Below are positions 1 to 9,556 of a stretch of 64,000 nt of DNA, in pieces (the first letter of the stretch is position 1; every line of letters begins with the position of its first letter). The stretch is from NCBI RefSeq assembly GCF_014643535.1, contig NZ_BMJQ01000015.1, forward strand, positions 62,001-126,000. Direction: 5' to 3'. Made by a program: the position numbers and the translations under genes. Below the pieces are notes generated by a model, which saw only the letters and a list, made by a program, of their open reading frames with translations, did not search any database and was not told the DNA's origin. This DNA comes from Aliidongia dinghuensis (GTDB taxonomy: Bacteria > Pseudomonadota > Alphaproteobacteria > ATCC43930 > CGMCC-115725).

Positions 1-2
1 CC

Positions 3-3000
3 GCCCACGACAGCACCGCCGGCTCGGACGTCGCCGTGGCGACGACGACTGTGACAGTCGTCGCGACAAACGACTCGCCGATACTGACGCCGGTTCCGCA
101 CGACAGCATCGCGACCGGAACGGAGAACAGCGGGACCGCCCCGGTGAACGGAACGACCGTCGGCACGCTGGTCTCGTCGCTGATCGGCGGCCATGTGACC
201 GATCCGGACGGTGCCAACGCCCATGACGGCGCCACGCCGGGCTTGCTCGGCATCGCCATCACCCAGGCCGACACGACGGCCGGGACCTGGTGGTATTCGA
301 CCGACAATGGCGCCCATTGGACCGAATTCGCCGGGACGGGCACGACCGGGACGGCGCTCAACGGCGCCAATGCCCTGCATCTGGTGGCCGATGCCAACAC
401 CATGATCTATTTCGCGCCGGCCGCCGGCGCGAACGGCGCGGTCGACACCGCCCTGACCTATCGCGCCTGGGATCAGTATTTCAACCCGACAACCGGCTCC
501 GTGTCGGCTAACGGCTTGGTCTCGACCTTGCCGACCGATAGTTCGTTCGGTACCGGGACCAACACCAACGCCTCGGCCTATTCGGCCAGCCAGCAGGTCC
601 TGTCGCTCGCGATCACCGGCAGCCAGACGGTCGCCTATATCGAGCCGAACGGCCCCAACCTGCCCAGCTCGGCGATCGCGGCCGATGCCGGCCTGGTGCT
701 GACGACCAGCGACGCGATCACGTCCGCGACGGTCACGCTGTCCGGCGGCCATGCCGAGGATACGCTGGTCTTCACGAACGACGGCCTGACCATGGGCAAC
801 ATCACCGGCAGCTACGCCAACGGCGTCCTGACCCTGAGTTCGGCCGGCAATACCGCCACGGCGGCGCAGTTCCAGGCGGCGATCGACGCAGTCGGGTTCT
901 ACGACAAGAGCGATACGCCGATCACCGGCAACCGGACCGTGACGGTCGCCGTCGTCGACGGCACGCAAGGCGCCCGGACGATCGCGTCCACCACGGTGAC
1001 CGTGACGCCGACGAACGACTCGCCGGTGCTGACGCCGGTTTCGCACGACAGCTTCCCGACGGCGACTGAGACGGCGACGGCCACGCCGCCGTCGTCCGGC
1101 ACGGTCGGCACGCTGGTCTCGTCGCTGATCGCCGGCAGCAACATTACCGATACCGATGCGAACGGTCAGTATCCGGGCGACAGCACCGCAAGCCTGCCCA
1201 CCGGCATCGCCATCACCCAGGCCGACACGAGTGCCGGGACCTGGTGGTATTCGACCGACAATGGCGCCCATTGGACCGAGTTCGCCGGGACGGGCACGAC
1301 CGGGACCGCGCTCAACGGCAGCAATGCCCTGCATCTGAACGCGACCGCGATGGTCTATTTCGCGCCGGCCGCCGGCGCGAACGGCGCGGTCGATACCGCG
1401 TTGACGTTCCGGGCCTGGGATCAGTTCGACACGACGCTCAATGCGGGCGTGGTCAACGGCGCGGTGACCAACCTGCCGACCGACGGCATTTCGGGCGCGC
1501 TCGGCACCGGCATCAATACGCAAGCCTCGGCCTATTCGGCCAACCAGCAGGTCCTGTCGCTCGCGATCACCGGCAACCAGACGGTCACCTATACCGAGCC
1601 GAACGGCCCCAACCTGCCCGGCTCGGCGATCGCGGCCGATGCCGGCCTGGTGCTGACCACGACCGACGCGATCACGTCCGCAACGGTCACGCTGTCTGGC
1701 GGCCATGCCGAGGATACGCTGGTCTTCGCGAACGACGGCCTGACCATGGGCAACATCACCGGCAGCTACGCCAATGGCGTCCTGACGCTGAGTTCCATCG
1801 GCCATAGTGCGACGGCGGCGCAGTTCCAGGCGGCGATCGACGCGGTCAAGTTCTACGACACGAGCGATACGCCGATCACCGGCAACCGGACCGTGACGGT
1901 CGCCGTGGTCGACGGCACGCAAGGCCCCCGGACGATCGCCTCGACCACCGTGGCCGTCCATGCCGCGAACGACTCGCCGGTGCTGACGCCCAATCCGTCG
2001 CTCACCGTCGCCACCGCGACCGAGAACGGCCCGGTCCCGACCGGTGCCGTCGGGACCCTGGTCTCCTCGCTGATCGGCGGCGTGACCGACCCGGACGGCG
2101 CCAACGCCCACGACGGCGCCACGCCGGGGTTGCTGGGCATCGCCATCACCCAGACCGACACGACCGAAGGCACCTGGTACTACACGACCGACAATGGTGC
2201 CCATTGGACGGCCTTCGCCGGTACCGGCCTCCCCGCGATTTCCGGCACCAACGCCCTGCATCTGGTGGCCGACGCCAATACGCGGATCTTCTTCCAATCG
2301 ACCGCCGGCAGCCAGAGCAGCACGGTCGACACCGCGCTGACCTTCCGTGGCTGGGATCAGTTCGACGGGGCCGCCAACGGCTCGCTCGCGGCCTTGCCGA
2401 CCGACAGCGCGTTCGGCACCGGGATCAACACCCTCGCGTCGGCCTACTCGGCGGCCGTCCAGACGGTGCCGCTGACCATCGCGGCCGGCGGCGCCGTCAC
2501 CTTCAACGAGCCGAACGACACGCCGGCCTCCGCCGTCGCGGTCGCGGTGAACAGCGGCCTGATCCTGACCAGCGGCGACACGTTCACCGGCGCCACGGTC
2601 CAGATCACCGGCAATTTCAAGCCGGGCGAAGATGTGTTGAAGGCCGCGTCGCTCGGCGTGTTCACACCGGGAACCTACGACAGCACAACCGGCACGCTGA
2701 GCTTCACCGGCACCGGCACGGCCGCCCAGTTGCAGGCGGCGTTGCAGGCGGTGATGTTCTACGACAGCAGCGATACGCCGATCACGGCGGCGACGCGGAC
2801 GATCACGATCACGGGGCACGACGCGACGACGAATACCGATCGGACGCTGTCGATCTCGACGGCGACGGTCACGGCCTCGAACGATTCGCCGGTGCTGCAC
2901 GGCACGTCGGTTTCGCTCACCCACGCGACGGAAGACGGGGGAGCGCCGGTTGGCGCCGTCGGCACGTTGGTGTCGGCGCTGACCGGCAACGGCAACGTGA

Positions 3001-5726
3001 CCGATACGGACGGCGCCAACGCCCATGACGGCGCCACGCCGGGATTGACCGGCATCGCCATCACCCAGGCCGATACGACCGAGGGCACCTGGTACTATAC
3101 GACCGACAATGGCACCCATTGGACGGCCTTCGCCGGGACCGGCCTGCCTACGATTTCCGCGACCAACGCGCTGCACTTGGTCGCCGATGGCAATACGCGG
3201 ATCTATTTCCAACCGACCGCCGATTGGAACGGCGCCATCCCCGCTGCGCTGACCATTCGCGGCTGGGACCAGTTCGACGGGGCCGCCAATGGCTCGCTCT
3301 CGGCCTTGCCGACCGACGGGACGCTGGGCGCCGGGATCAACACCCGTTCCTCCGCCTACTCGTCGGCAACGCAAACGCTGCAACTGGTCGGCGATCCGGT
3401 CAATGACGCGCCCATCGCCACCGGCAGCTCGGTCTTGCTGGCGACGACCGAGGATACGAGCAATCCGCCGGGAGATACGGTGGCGCATCTGTTCGGCGGC
3501 AATTTCTCCGACACGGCCGACCAGCAGCAGACGGCGGCCAATCCAACCGGCTCGGTCGCGAATACCCTGGCCGGCGTCGCGATCACCGGCAATGCAGCAA
3601 CGGCCGGTCAGGGCGTCTGGCAATATTCGACCGACAATGGCGCCCATTGGACGTCGATCGCAACGACCGGGCTCAGCGACACCAGCGCGATCGTGCTGCC
3701 GCAATCGGCGGAGCTGCGCTTCGTGCCGGTCGCGGACTTCAATGGCGTCCCGGGTGGCTTGACCACGCGCCTGATCGACAGCTCGACCGAGACGGTGACC
3801 ACCGGCGTGACCGGCCTCTCGCTTGCGTCCGACACCACGGCCCATCTGGGCGTCGATGTGTCGGGCGTCCATGATGGTGGCAGCACGGCGGTCAGTGCTG
3901 CGACGGTGGCGCTCAGCACCTCGGTGACGGCGGTGAACGACGCGCCGATCGCGAGCGGCAGTGCCACGCTGGCCTCGCCGCTCGAAGACGGCAATCCGGC
4001 GGGCACCAGCATCGCCTCGTTGCTGGGCCAGACCACGATCAACTACTCCGACGCGGCCGACACGGTCACGACGGCTGTGTCGGGCGGCTCGGTCGGGACC
4101 CCGTCGGCCGGCATCGCGATCACGGGCAACGCGGCGACGGCGGCGCAGGGCACCTATCAATATTCGACCGACAACGGCACGACCTGGATCTCGATCCCGG
4201 TGAGCGGCCTCAGCGACAGCAATGCCCTGGTCATTCCGAACTCGGCCGAGCTGCGTTTCGTGCCGACCGCCGACTATAATGGCGCCGTCGGCAGCCTGAC
4301 CGCCCATGTCTCGGACGGCACCAACCTCCCGACCACCGGGACGCACGACATCAGTGCGACCGAAGGCGGCACCGGCGGCTTTTCCGCCGGTACGATCACG
4401 ATCGGCACATCGGTCACGGCCGTCAACGACGCGCCCATCGCCAGCGGCAGCGCCTCGCTGCCGGCCGTCTCCCAGGACGCGCGGAGCATTCCGGGCGAGA
4501 CGGTCTCCCAGCTGTTCGGCGGCAACTTCTCCGATACGGCCGACCAGCAGCGGACGACCGCCAACCCGACCGGCTCGGTGGCGAATACCCTGGCCGGCAT
4601 CGCGATCACCGGCAATGCCGCGGCGGGCCAGGGCACCTACGAATACTCGGCCGACGGCGTTACCTGGATCGCGGTCCCGACCAATGTCAGCGACAGCAAC
4701 GCCATCATCGTGCCCGTCACGGGCAGCATCCGCTTCGTGCCCATTCAGACGTTCCACGGCACGCCCGGCGGCCTGACCGTCCATCTGATCGACAACTCGT
4801 CCGGCGCGCTGACGCAAATCTCGACAGGGGTCGATGCCTCGCATGTCGGCGGCTCGACCGCCATCAGCTTGGCGCCCGTCGTGCTGACGACCAGTGTGAC
4901 CGAAGGCGGCGGCAATGCGATCCTGTCGACGACATCGGTCTTCGCGGCGGTCACCGACACGACGACCAGCAGTTCGACCACCGCTGTCGACAAGCCGCCG
5001 ACGGACGATCTCGGCACCGCGCCGGTCGCGAACCACGAGACGACCACCGACGACTTCTTGCAACGGCCGATCATCCCCCAGGTGTGGCTGATCGGTTCGG
5101 TCGGCAACAGGTTCGTGATCGCCGAGCAGCAGGCGATCATCGCGATCCCCTCGAACCTGTTCGAGGACAGCTATCCGGGCGCCCAATTGGAGTTCGATGC
5201 CCGCAATCCCGCCGGCGGCGCACTGCCGTCCTGGCTGCAGTTCGATGCGCGCAACCTGACCTTCACCGGCACGCCGCCGGCGTCGGCCCATGGCGCGGTC
5301 GACGTCCTGATCGTGGCGAAGGACCAGTTCGGCAACGAGGCAACGGCCAGCTTCCGGATCCTGGTCGGCCGCGAGACGCAAGATCTGCAACATCTCGTGG
5401 AGCCGAACTCGCCGCCACCGGAGGACGTCGGCCAAACGACGGCGTCCAAAGGCAACCAGCCTACCCCGCCCAACGAGGCGGCCCCGGGGCGACGGCCCCA
5501 TACCGCCAGCGTCCCGCACGATCGTCATGCCGACCTCGGCCATGCCCATGGCGGTACGGTCGACGGCTTGTTTGCGTCACTCGCTCAACCGGCGAACGGC
5601 GTACGGCATGGACACAGTGCCTTCTCGGCGCAATTGCGCGAGGCCGGTCCGATCGGAAGACTTTCACAAGCGAGGCAATTGCTGGACACGATCGCGAAGA
5701 CCGTGACGTCGAAGCCGACCGCCTGA
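3..5726 (+). CDS. Giant cadherin/Ig-like repeat surface protein, 5' end missing
   Basis: The reading frame is already open at the left edge, so the true start lies outside; the GTG at 36 is probably internal. About 1,907 residues remain. They are built from tandem beta-sandwich-type blocks whose N-terminal signature NDSP or NDAP begins near nt 69, 1014, 1968, 2880, 3402, 3936 and 4422. Most blocks carry a W/Y-YSTDNG-x-x-W strand motif and an RFVP/YFAP motif, typical of giant adhesins. Blocks 1 and 2 are nearly identical at DNA level over long stretches. A cadherin/dystroglycan-like domain follows (about nt 5110-5370), then a Pro/His-rich tail. I see no RTX GGxGxD nonapeptides, sortase motif or membrane anchor. 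It lies 28 bp upstream of a TolC/HlyD-type gene set, which suggests export by that set. The adhesin role is inferred from the repeat architecture. Confidence 0.85.
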   Translation, partial: AHDSTAGSDVAVATTTVTVVATNDSPILTPVPHDSIATGTENSGTAPVNGTTVGTLVSSLIGGHVTDPDGANAHDGATPGLLGIAITQADTTAGTWWYSTDNGAHWTEFAGTGTTGTALNGANALHLVADANTMIYFAPAAGANGAVDTALTYRAWDQYFNPTTGSVSANGLVSTLPTDSSFGTGTNTNASAYSASQQVLSLAITGSQTVAYIEPNGPNLPSSAIAADAGLVLTTSDAITSATVTLSGGHAEDTLVFTNDGLTMGNITGSYANGVLTLSSAGNTATAAQFQAAIDAVGFYDKSDTPITGNRTVTVAVVDGTQGARTIASTTVTVTPTNDSPVLTPVSHDSFPTATETATATPPSSGTVGTLVSSLIAGSNITDTDANGQYPGDSTASLPTGIAITQADTSAGTWWYSTDNGAHWTEFAGTGTTGTALNGSNALHLNATAMVYFAPAAGANGAVDTALTFRAWDQFDTTLNAGVVNGAVTNLPTDGISGALGTGINTQASAYSANQQVLSLAITGNQTVTYTEPNGPNLPGSAIAADAGLVLTTTDAITSATVTLSGGHAEDTLVFANDGLTMGNITGSYANGVLTLSSIGHSATAAQFQAAIDAVKFYDTSDTPITGNRTVTVAVVDGTQGPRTIASTTVAVHAANDSPVLTPNPSLTVATATENGPVPTGAVGTLVSSLIGGVTDPDGANAHDGATPGLLGIAITQTDTTEGTWYYTTDNGAHWTAFAGTGLPAISGTNALHLVADANTRIFFQSTAGSQSSTVDTALTFRGWDQFDGAANGSLAALPTDSAFGTGINTLASAYSAAVQTVPLTIAAGGAVTFNEPNDTPASAVAVAVNSGLILTSGDTFTGATVQITGNFKPGEDVLKAASLGVFTPGTYDSTTGTLSFTGTGTAAQLQAALQAVMFYDSSDTPITAATRTITITGHDATTNTDRTLSISTATVTASNDSPVLHGTSVSLTHATEDGGAPVGAVGTLVSALTGNGNVTDTDGANAHDGATPGLTGIAITQADTTEGTWYYTTDNGTHWTAFAGTGLPTISATNALHLVADGNTRIYFQPTADWNGAIPAALTIRGWDQFDGAANGSLSALPTDGTLGAGINTRSSAYSSATQTLQLVGDPVNDAPIATGSSVLLATTEDTSNPPGDTVAHLFGGNFSDTADQQQTAANPTGSVANTLAGVAITGNAATAGQGVWQYSTDNGAHWTSIATTGLSDTSAIVLPQSAELRFVPVADFNGVPGGLTTRLIDSSTETVTTGVTGLSLASDTTAHLGVDVSGVHDGGSTAVSAATVALSTSVTAVNDAPIASGSATLASPLEDGNPAGTSIASLLGQTTINYSDAADTVTTAVSGGSVGTPSAGIAITGNAATAAQGTYQYSTDNGTTWISIPVSGLSDSNALVIPNSAELRFVPTADYNGAVGSLTAHVSDGTNLPTTGTHDISATEGGTGGFSAGTITIGTSVTAVNDAPIASGSASLPAVSQDARSIPGETVSQLFGGNFSDTADQQRTTANPTGSVANTLAGIAITGNAAAGQGTYEYSADGVTWIAVPTNVSDSNAIIVPVTGSIRFVPIQTFHGTPGGLTVHLIDNSSGALTQISTGVDASHVGGSTAISLAPVVLTTSVTEGGGNAILSTTSVFAAVTDTTTSSSTTAVDKPPTDDLGTAPVANHETTTDDFLQRPIIPQVWLIGSVGNRFVIAEQQAIIAIPSNLFEDSYPGAQLEFDARNPAGGALPSWLQFDARNLTFTGTPPASAHGAVDVLIVAKDQFGNEATASFRILVGRETQDLQHLVEPNSPPPEDVGQTTASKGNQPTPPNEAAPGRRPHTASVPHDRHADLGHAHGGTVDGLFASLAQPANGVRHGHSAFSAQLREAGPIGRLSQARQLLDTIAKTVTSKPTA

Positions 5727-5754
5727 CCCCATCTCCCTGAAAGAATGGCAGATC

Positions 5755-7407
5755 ATGAAGAATGTTGACGGCGTACGCCGTGAGTTTGCGCGCCCGGAGA
5801 CCAAGCACATGCGGTTGCAGCGCCGATTGCGGACGACCCGGCAGGCAAGTCTTTTCGCTCTGTCGGCTACCGTGCTCGGCGCCTGCACCGTCACGCCCGA
5901 ACCGATCACCCCGGCCCAGCATTTCGAACGGGCTCAGCAGGACTACCAGACGCTTTATGCGAACTATGTCCCGCTGACCGAGCCGCTGACGCTGGCCAAC
6001 GCCATCGCACGTTCGCTGAAATATAATTACGACGCGCAGCTGTCGAAGACCGAGATCACGCTGCAGGAGAAGCAACTCGACCTGGCCATGGCGCAGATGC
6101 TGCCGCGCGTTGCCGCCAACGCCGGCTATAGCTGGCGCAACAACGACAATGCCGCCGAAAGCGTGTCCGAGGTGACGAGGCAGCGGTCGCTCGAATCCTC
6201 CTTCTCGGAAGAGCCGGCACACAGTACGGCCGGCCTCGAGCTGTCCTGGAACATGCTGGATCTGGGCGTCAGCTATTTCCAGGCGAAACAGCAGGGCTAC
6301 CGCGCCTATGTCGCGGTCGAGCGCCGTCGCAAGGTGATCGATGGCATCGTCAAAGGCGTGCAGGAGGCCTACTGGAAGGCTGTCGCCGCCGATCGGCTGC
6401 TGCCGCGCCTCAACCCGCTTCTGGCGGAAGCCCAGCGCATCCTGAACGCGTCGCGCGAAGCCAGCGCCAAGCGGCTCGAGCCGCCGCTGCAGGCGCTCGA
6501 TTTCCAACAGAACATGCTCCAGGTCATCGGCCAGCTGCAGCGCATGCAGACCGATCTGAACTCGGCCCGCATCCAGCTGGCGTCGCTCATCGCCGTGCCG
6601 GTCGATGCGCCCTACGCGCTCGCCGGCATGGACGTGGCGCTGCAGCCGCCCAGCGGTCCGGTCGATCCGCGCAAGCTCGAGGCGCTGAGCCTGGCACTCC
6701 GTCCGGAGCTGCGCGAGGAAGCGTACCAGGAAAAGATCGACCAGCAGGACGTCTACAAGGAAATGATCAAGATGATGCCGGGCATCGGCCTGCTCGGCAG
6801 CATCAACTACGATACCAACAAATATCTGTTCAATCCGAGCTGGGGGCAGCTCGGCGCTCAGGTCACCTTCAACCTGGTCAACCTGATCGAAGGACCGAAG
6901 GCGATCGAAGCGGCCAAGGTCTCGGTCGAGGTGTCGCGCACCCGCCGGCTGGCACTCAGCGTGGCGATCCTGACCCAGGTCAATCTCAGCTATCAGGAAT
7001 ATCTGGCGGCGTCGCAGGATCTGGGAATTTCCAAACAGATCGACGACGTGGAGCAGCAGATCCATGTCGCTTCGGACAATGCGTCGGCCGCCAAGACGCA
7101 ATCGGATGCCGATCGGGTTCGCCGCGAACTGGCGACCATGGTGGCGGAACTGGGGTATGACCGGTCGATCGCCCAGGTCCATAGCGCGCTGGTCAATCTC
7201 TATACCGCCGTCGGCGTCGACCTGGTGCCGCCCTCGGTCGAGACGGACGACCTGACGGCACTCAGCCAGCATGTCGCCCTCGCGATCTCAGGTTGGGAAG
7301 CCGGCAAGCTGCCGGATACCGAAATCCCGGCGCCATCGCCGAAGACCCCGGATGCCGCCCCGGCCACATCCGCCGCCATCTCCATGGCGAGTGCAACCAC
7401 CGAATGA
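5755..7407 (+). CDS. TolC-family outer-membrane efflux lipoprotein
   Basis: A 550-residue outer-membrane factor, the trimeric duct of a tripartite exporter. A signal peptide ends in the lipobox LGAC with the lipidated cysteine at residue 44, so the protein should be a lipoprotein as in the OprM/NodT branch. The mature part has two long helical hairpin repeats (about 95-270 and 300-480) typical of the OEP fold. An in-frame ATG at 5809 would give a more ordinary signal peptide (MRLQRRL...) and may be the real start. The stop overlaps the next start as ATGA (7404-7407), indicating translational coupling to the adaptor gene. It follows the giant repeat protein on the same strand. Confidence 0.88.
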   Translation: MKNVDGVRREFARPETKHMRLQRRLRTTRQASLFALSATVLGACTVTPEPITPAQHFERAQQDYQTLYANYVPLTEPLTLANAIARSLKYNYDAQLSKTEITLQEKQLDLAMAQMLPRVAANAGYSWRNNDNAAESVSEVTRQRSLESSFSEEPAHSTAGLELSWNMLDLGVSYFQAKQQGYRAYVAVERRRKVIDGIVKGVQEAYWKAVAADRLLPRLNPLLAEAQRILNASREASAKRLEPPLQALDFQQNMLQVIGQLQRMQTDLNSARIQLASLIAVPVDAPYALAGMDVALQPPSGPVDPRKLEALSLALRPELREEAYQEKIDQQDVYKEMIKMMPGIGLLGSINYDTNKYLFNPSWGQLGAQVTFNLVNLIEGPKAIEAAKVSVEVSRTRRLALSVAILTQVNLSYQEYLAASQDLGISKQIDDVEQQIHVASDNASAAKTQSDADRVRRELATMVAELGYDRSIAQVHSALVNLYTAVGVDLVPPSVETDDLTALSQHVALAISGWEAGKLPDTEIPAPSPKTPDAAPATSAAISMASATTE

Positions 7408-8204
7408 ACCAGCTTTTGAAGCATAGTGTGAGCTTGAAGGTGGCCGTAGTGGCCGCCCTCATCCTCGCCGGGCCGGCCTTCGCAGCCGGCTCGGATCCGG
7501 GGAAGCCGGTGGCCGAACCGGCCGCCCGGGACATCCGCGTCCAGGTCGTTGCCGAGACCAGCGCCACCATCGGCGCACCGATGGCCGGCCGGCTCAGCCA
7601 GTTTCCGCTGAAGGACGGTGAGCGCTTCACCCAGGGACAGGTACTGGCCCGCTTCTTCTGCGCCGAAAAGGAGGGGGCGCTCGGCCATGCCCGCGCCCTG
7701 CTCGAGGGCAAACGCCAAGTCTTTTCCAACAGGCAGAAGCTGCACAATCTCGGCAGTTCCAGCGACGTCGAATTCTCGGTCGCCGAGGCCGAACTCCAGG
7801 AAGCCGCCGCCGACCTGCAGACCGCGCAGGCGATGGTCGATGCCTGCGTCGTCGTGGCGCCGTTCGCGGGCCGCGTGGCCGGCATCTTCACCCATAATTT
7901 CCAGTTCGTCGGTGCCGGCGCGCCGCTGCTCGAGATCCTGAGCGACAAGGATCTCGATCTCGAACTGATCGTTCCGTCACTCTGGTTGACCTGGCTGAAG
8001 CCCGGCATGCCGTTCGACGTGGCCATCGACGAGACCGGCCAGACCTATGCGGCCAAGATCATCCGGCTTTCGGGCAAGGTCGATGCGATCAGCCGCTCGA
8101 TCAAGATCTACGGCAAGATCAACAATCCGGCTGACGCGCTGCTGCCTGGCATGAGCGGCCGTGCACTCTTGTCGCCGCCGGCAACCGCGGCCGCGGCGCC
8201 GTGA
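7404..8204 (+). CDS. Periplasmic adaptor (HlyD/RND-type membrane fusion protein)
   Basis: 266 residues. The start at 7404 is set by the ATGA overlap with the TolC gene; it gives a clean signal peptide (MNQLLKHSVSLKVAVVAALI then ...AGPAFAA) without a retained anchor. A biotinyl/lipoyl-like half (GAPMAGRLSQFPLKDGERF) is followed by a helical hairpin (about 90-140), the second lipoyl half (VVVAPFAGRVAGIF) and a beta-barrel domain. It is shorter than canonical RND adaptors and so resembles minimal CusB/HlyD-like proteins. It probably bridges the inner-membrane components and the TolC duct. The end overlaps the next gene by 4 bp (GTGA), so the four exporter genes form one transcription unit. Substrate unknown; the upstream repeat protein is the obvious candidate. 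Confidence 0.85.
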   Translation: MNQLLKHSVSLKVAVVAALILAGPAFAAGSDPGKPVAEPAARDIRVQVVAETSATIGAPMAGRLSQFPLKDGERFTQGQVLARFFCAEKEGALGHARALLEGKRQVFSNRQKLHNLGSSSDVEFSVAEAELQEAAADLQTAQAMVDACVVVAPFAGRVAGIFTHNFQFVGAGAPLLEILSDKDLDLELIVPSLWLTWLKPGMPFDVAIDETGQTYAAKIIRLSGKVDAISRSIKIYGKINNPADALLPGMSGRALLSPPATAAAAP

Positions 8205-9556
8205 GCGCGCCCAACTCGGCCCTGAACTACCAACTGCTGCGGCTGGGCGCCTTGCTGCAGTTGGAGCAGCGGGCACGGACCGCGGGCCGCAGGGAACTCG
8301 AATTCCTGATGGTCAACGACACGGCGACCGTCGTGTCCTATCAGCAGGCCGTGCTGTGGCGGAAGAACCCCGCCGGCAGCAGTCCACTGGTGCTGTCGGG
8401 GGTCGCCGTGGCCGAGCCCGGCGCGCCCTATCGGATGTGGCTCGATCGGGTCATCGATACGATCGTCCAGGGCGAACAGGCGGCGATCCTTCATAGCCTG
8501 ACCCCGGTCGACCCGCCGGAGGCGCTCGCGCAAGAATGGCCGGAATGGTTTCCGTCCCATGCGCTCTGGTGCCCGCTGACCCGGCGCGAGGGCGAACTTG
8601 TCGGCGGGCTCCTGTTCGGCCGAACCGATCCCTGGCTTGACGGCGACCGTCAACTGATCGAGATGCTGTCAGGGTCCTATGCCCAAAGCCTGATCCTGAG
8701 CGACACGGCCCGACCGACCGGCCTGTCGCGCTGGGCCCGCCTGCGCCGCCGCCCGGCGCTGATCAGCATCGCCGCGGCCCTGGCATTGGTGGCCTTGGCG
8801 CCGACACGCCAGTCCGTGCTGGCGCCGGCCGAAATCGTGCCGGTCAACCCGGCCCCGGTCCGCGCGCCGTTCGAAGGCGTCGTCGATGCCCTGCGCGTCG
8901 CACCGAATGAGCCCGTCCACGCCGGCCAACCTCTCGTCTCACTCGATCGGACCCAGCTCGCGACGCGCCTTGCCGTGACGCAGAAGGCGCTCGACATGGC
9001 GCGCGAGGAATATGCCGACACCGCCCAGGCCGCGATGAGCGATGAGAAATCCAAAGGCAAGCTCGCGATCCTGGCCAGCAAGGTCGATCAGCAGCAGGCC
9101 GAACTCTCCTACGACAAGGATCAGCTCGATCGTGCCGACGTCGCAGCACCGGCCGACGGTATCGCCGTCTTCGACGACAGCAACGAGTGGTCCGGCAAAC
9201 CGGTGACGCTGGGCGAGCGCATCATGCTGATCGCCTCGCCGACCGACACCCAGCTCGAAATCCAGGTCCCCGCCGCCGATGTCGTGACCTTCGACATGGG
9301 CTCGGAAGTCGTGTTCTTCAGCAATCTGGCGCCCGACAGCCCGTCGCGCGGCGTGCTGACCTTCGCCAGCTATTCGAGCGCGGCCACGCCGGACGGCGTC
9401 CTGTCCTACGCGTTCCGCGCCAAGCTCGACCCCGGGGACGCGCCGCTGCGCCTCGGCCTCAAGGGGACCGCCAAGATCTATGGCCCGCGCCGGCCGCTCG
9501 TACTGTGGCTACTGCGCCGACCCATCCAGCTGGGGCGGGAATGGCTGTCGCTCTAG
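8201..9556 (+). CDS. GAF-like domain fused to a membrane-anchored HlyD adaptor
   Basis: 451 residues from a GTG that overlaps the previous stop (GTGA). Residues about 10-170 have a GAF-like pattern (conserved central strands around ALWCPLTRREGELVGGLLFG) and should face the cytoplasm. One membrane span lies at about 185-201. The periplasmic part has a split lipoyl domain (VRAPFEGVVDALRV and ADVAAPADGIAVF) around a helical hairpin, then a beta-barrel ending in LGLKGTAKIYG. The architecture suggests an adaptor that senses or docks something in the cytoplasm; no GAF ligand can be inferred. Its last 16 bases overlap the M50-like gene. Domain names are assigned by eye; GAF is the less certain one. 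Confidence 0.8.
   Translation: MSAPNSALNYQLLRLGALLQLEQRARTAGRRELEFLMVNDTATVVSYQQAVLWRKNPAGSSPLVLSGVAVAEPGAPYRMWLDRVIDTIVQGEQAAILHSLTPVDPPEALAQEWPEWFPSHALWCPLTRREGELVGGLLFGRTDPWLDGDRQLIEMLSGSYAQSLILSDTARPTGLSRWARLRRRPALISIAAALALVALAPTRQSVLAPAEIVPVNPAPVRAPFEGVVDALRVAPNEPVHAGQPLVSLDRTQLATRLAVTQKALDMAREEYADTAQAAMSDEKSKGKLAILASKVDQQQAELSYDKDQLDRADVAAPADGIAVFDDSNEWSGKPVTLGERIMLIASPTDTQLEIQVPAADVVTFDMGSEVVFFSNLAPDSPSRGVLTFASYSSAATPDGVLSYAFRAKLDPGDAPLRLGLKGTAKIYGPRRPLVLWLLRRPIQLGREWLSL

Noticed and set aside
3..5726. RTX toxin or classic type I secretion substrate
   Set aside because: No GGxGxD nonapeptide repeats and no ABC ATPase in the linked gene set.
5461..7272. 603-residue minus-strand open frame across the TolC-family gene
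   Set aside because: His/Arg/Gln-rich composition typical of the antisense of a high-GC gene; no ribosome site; the plus-strand TolC-family gene has full family features.
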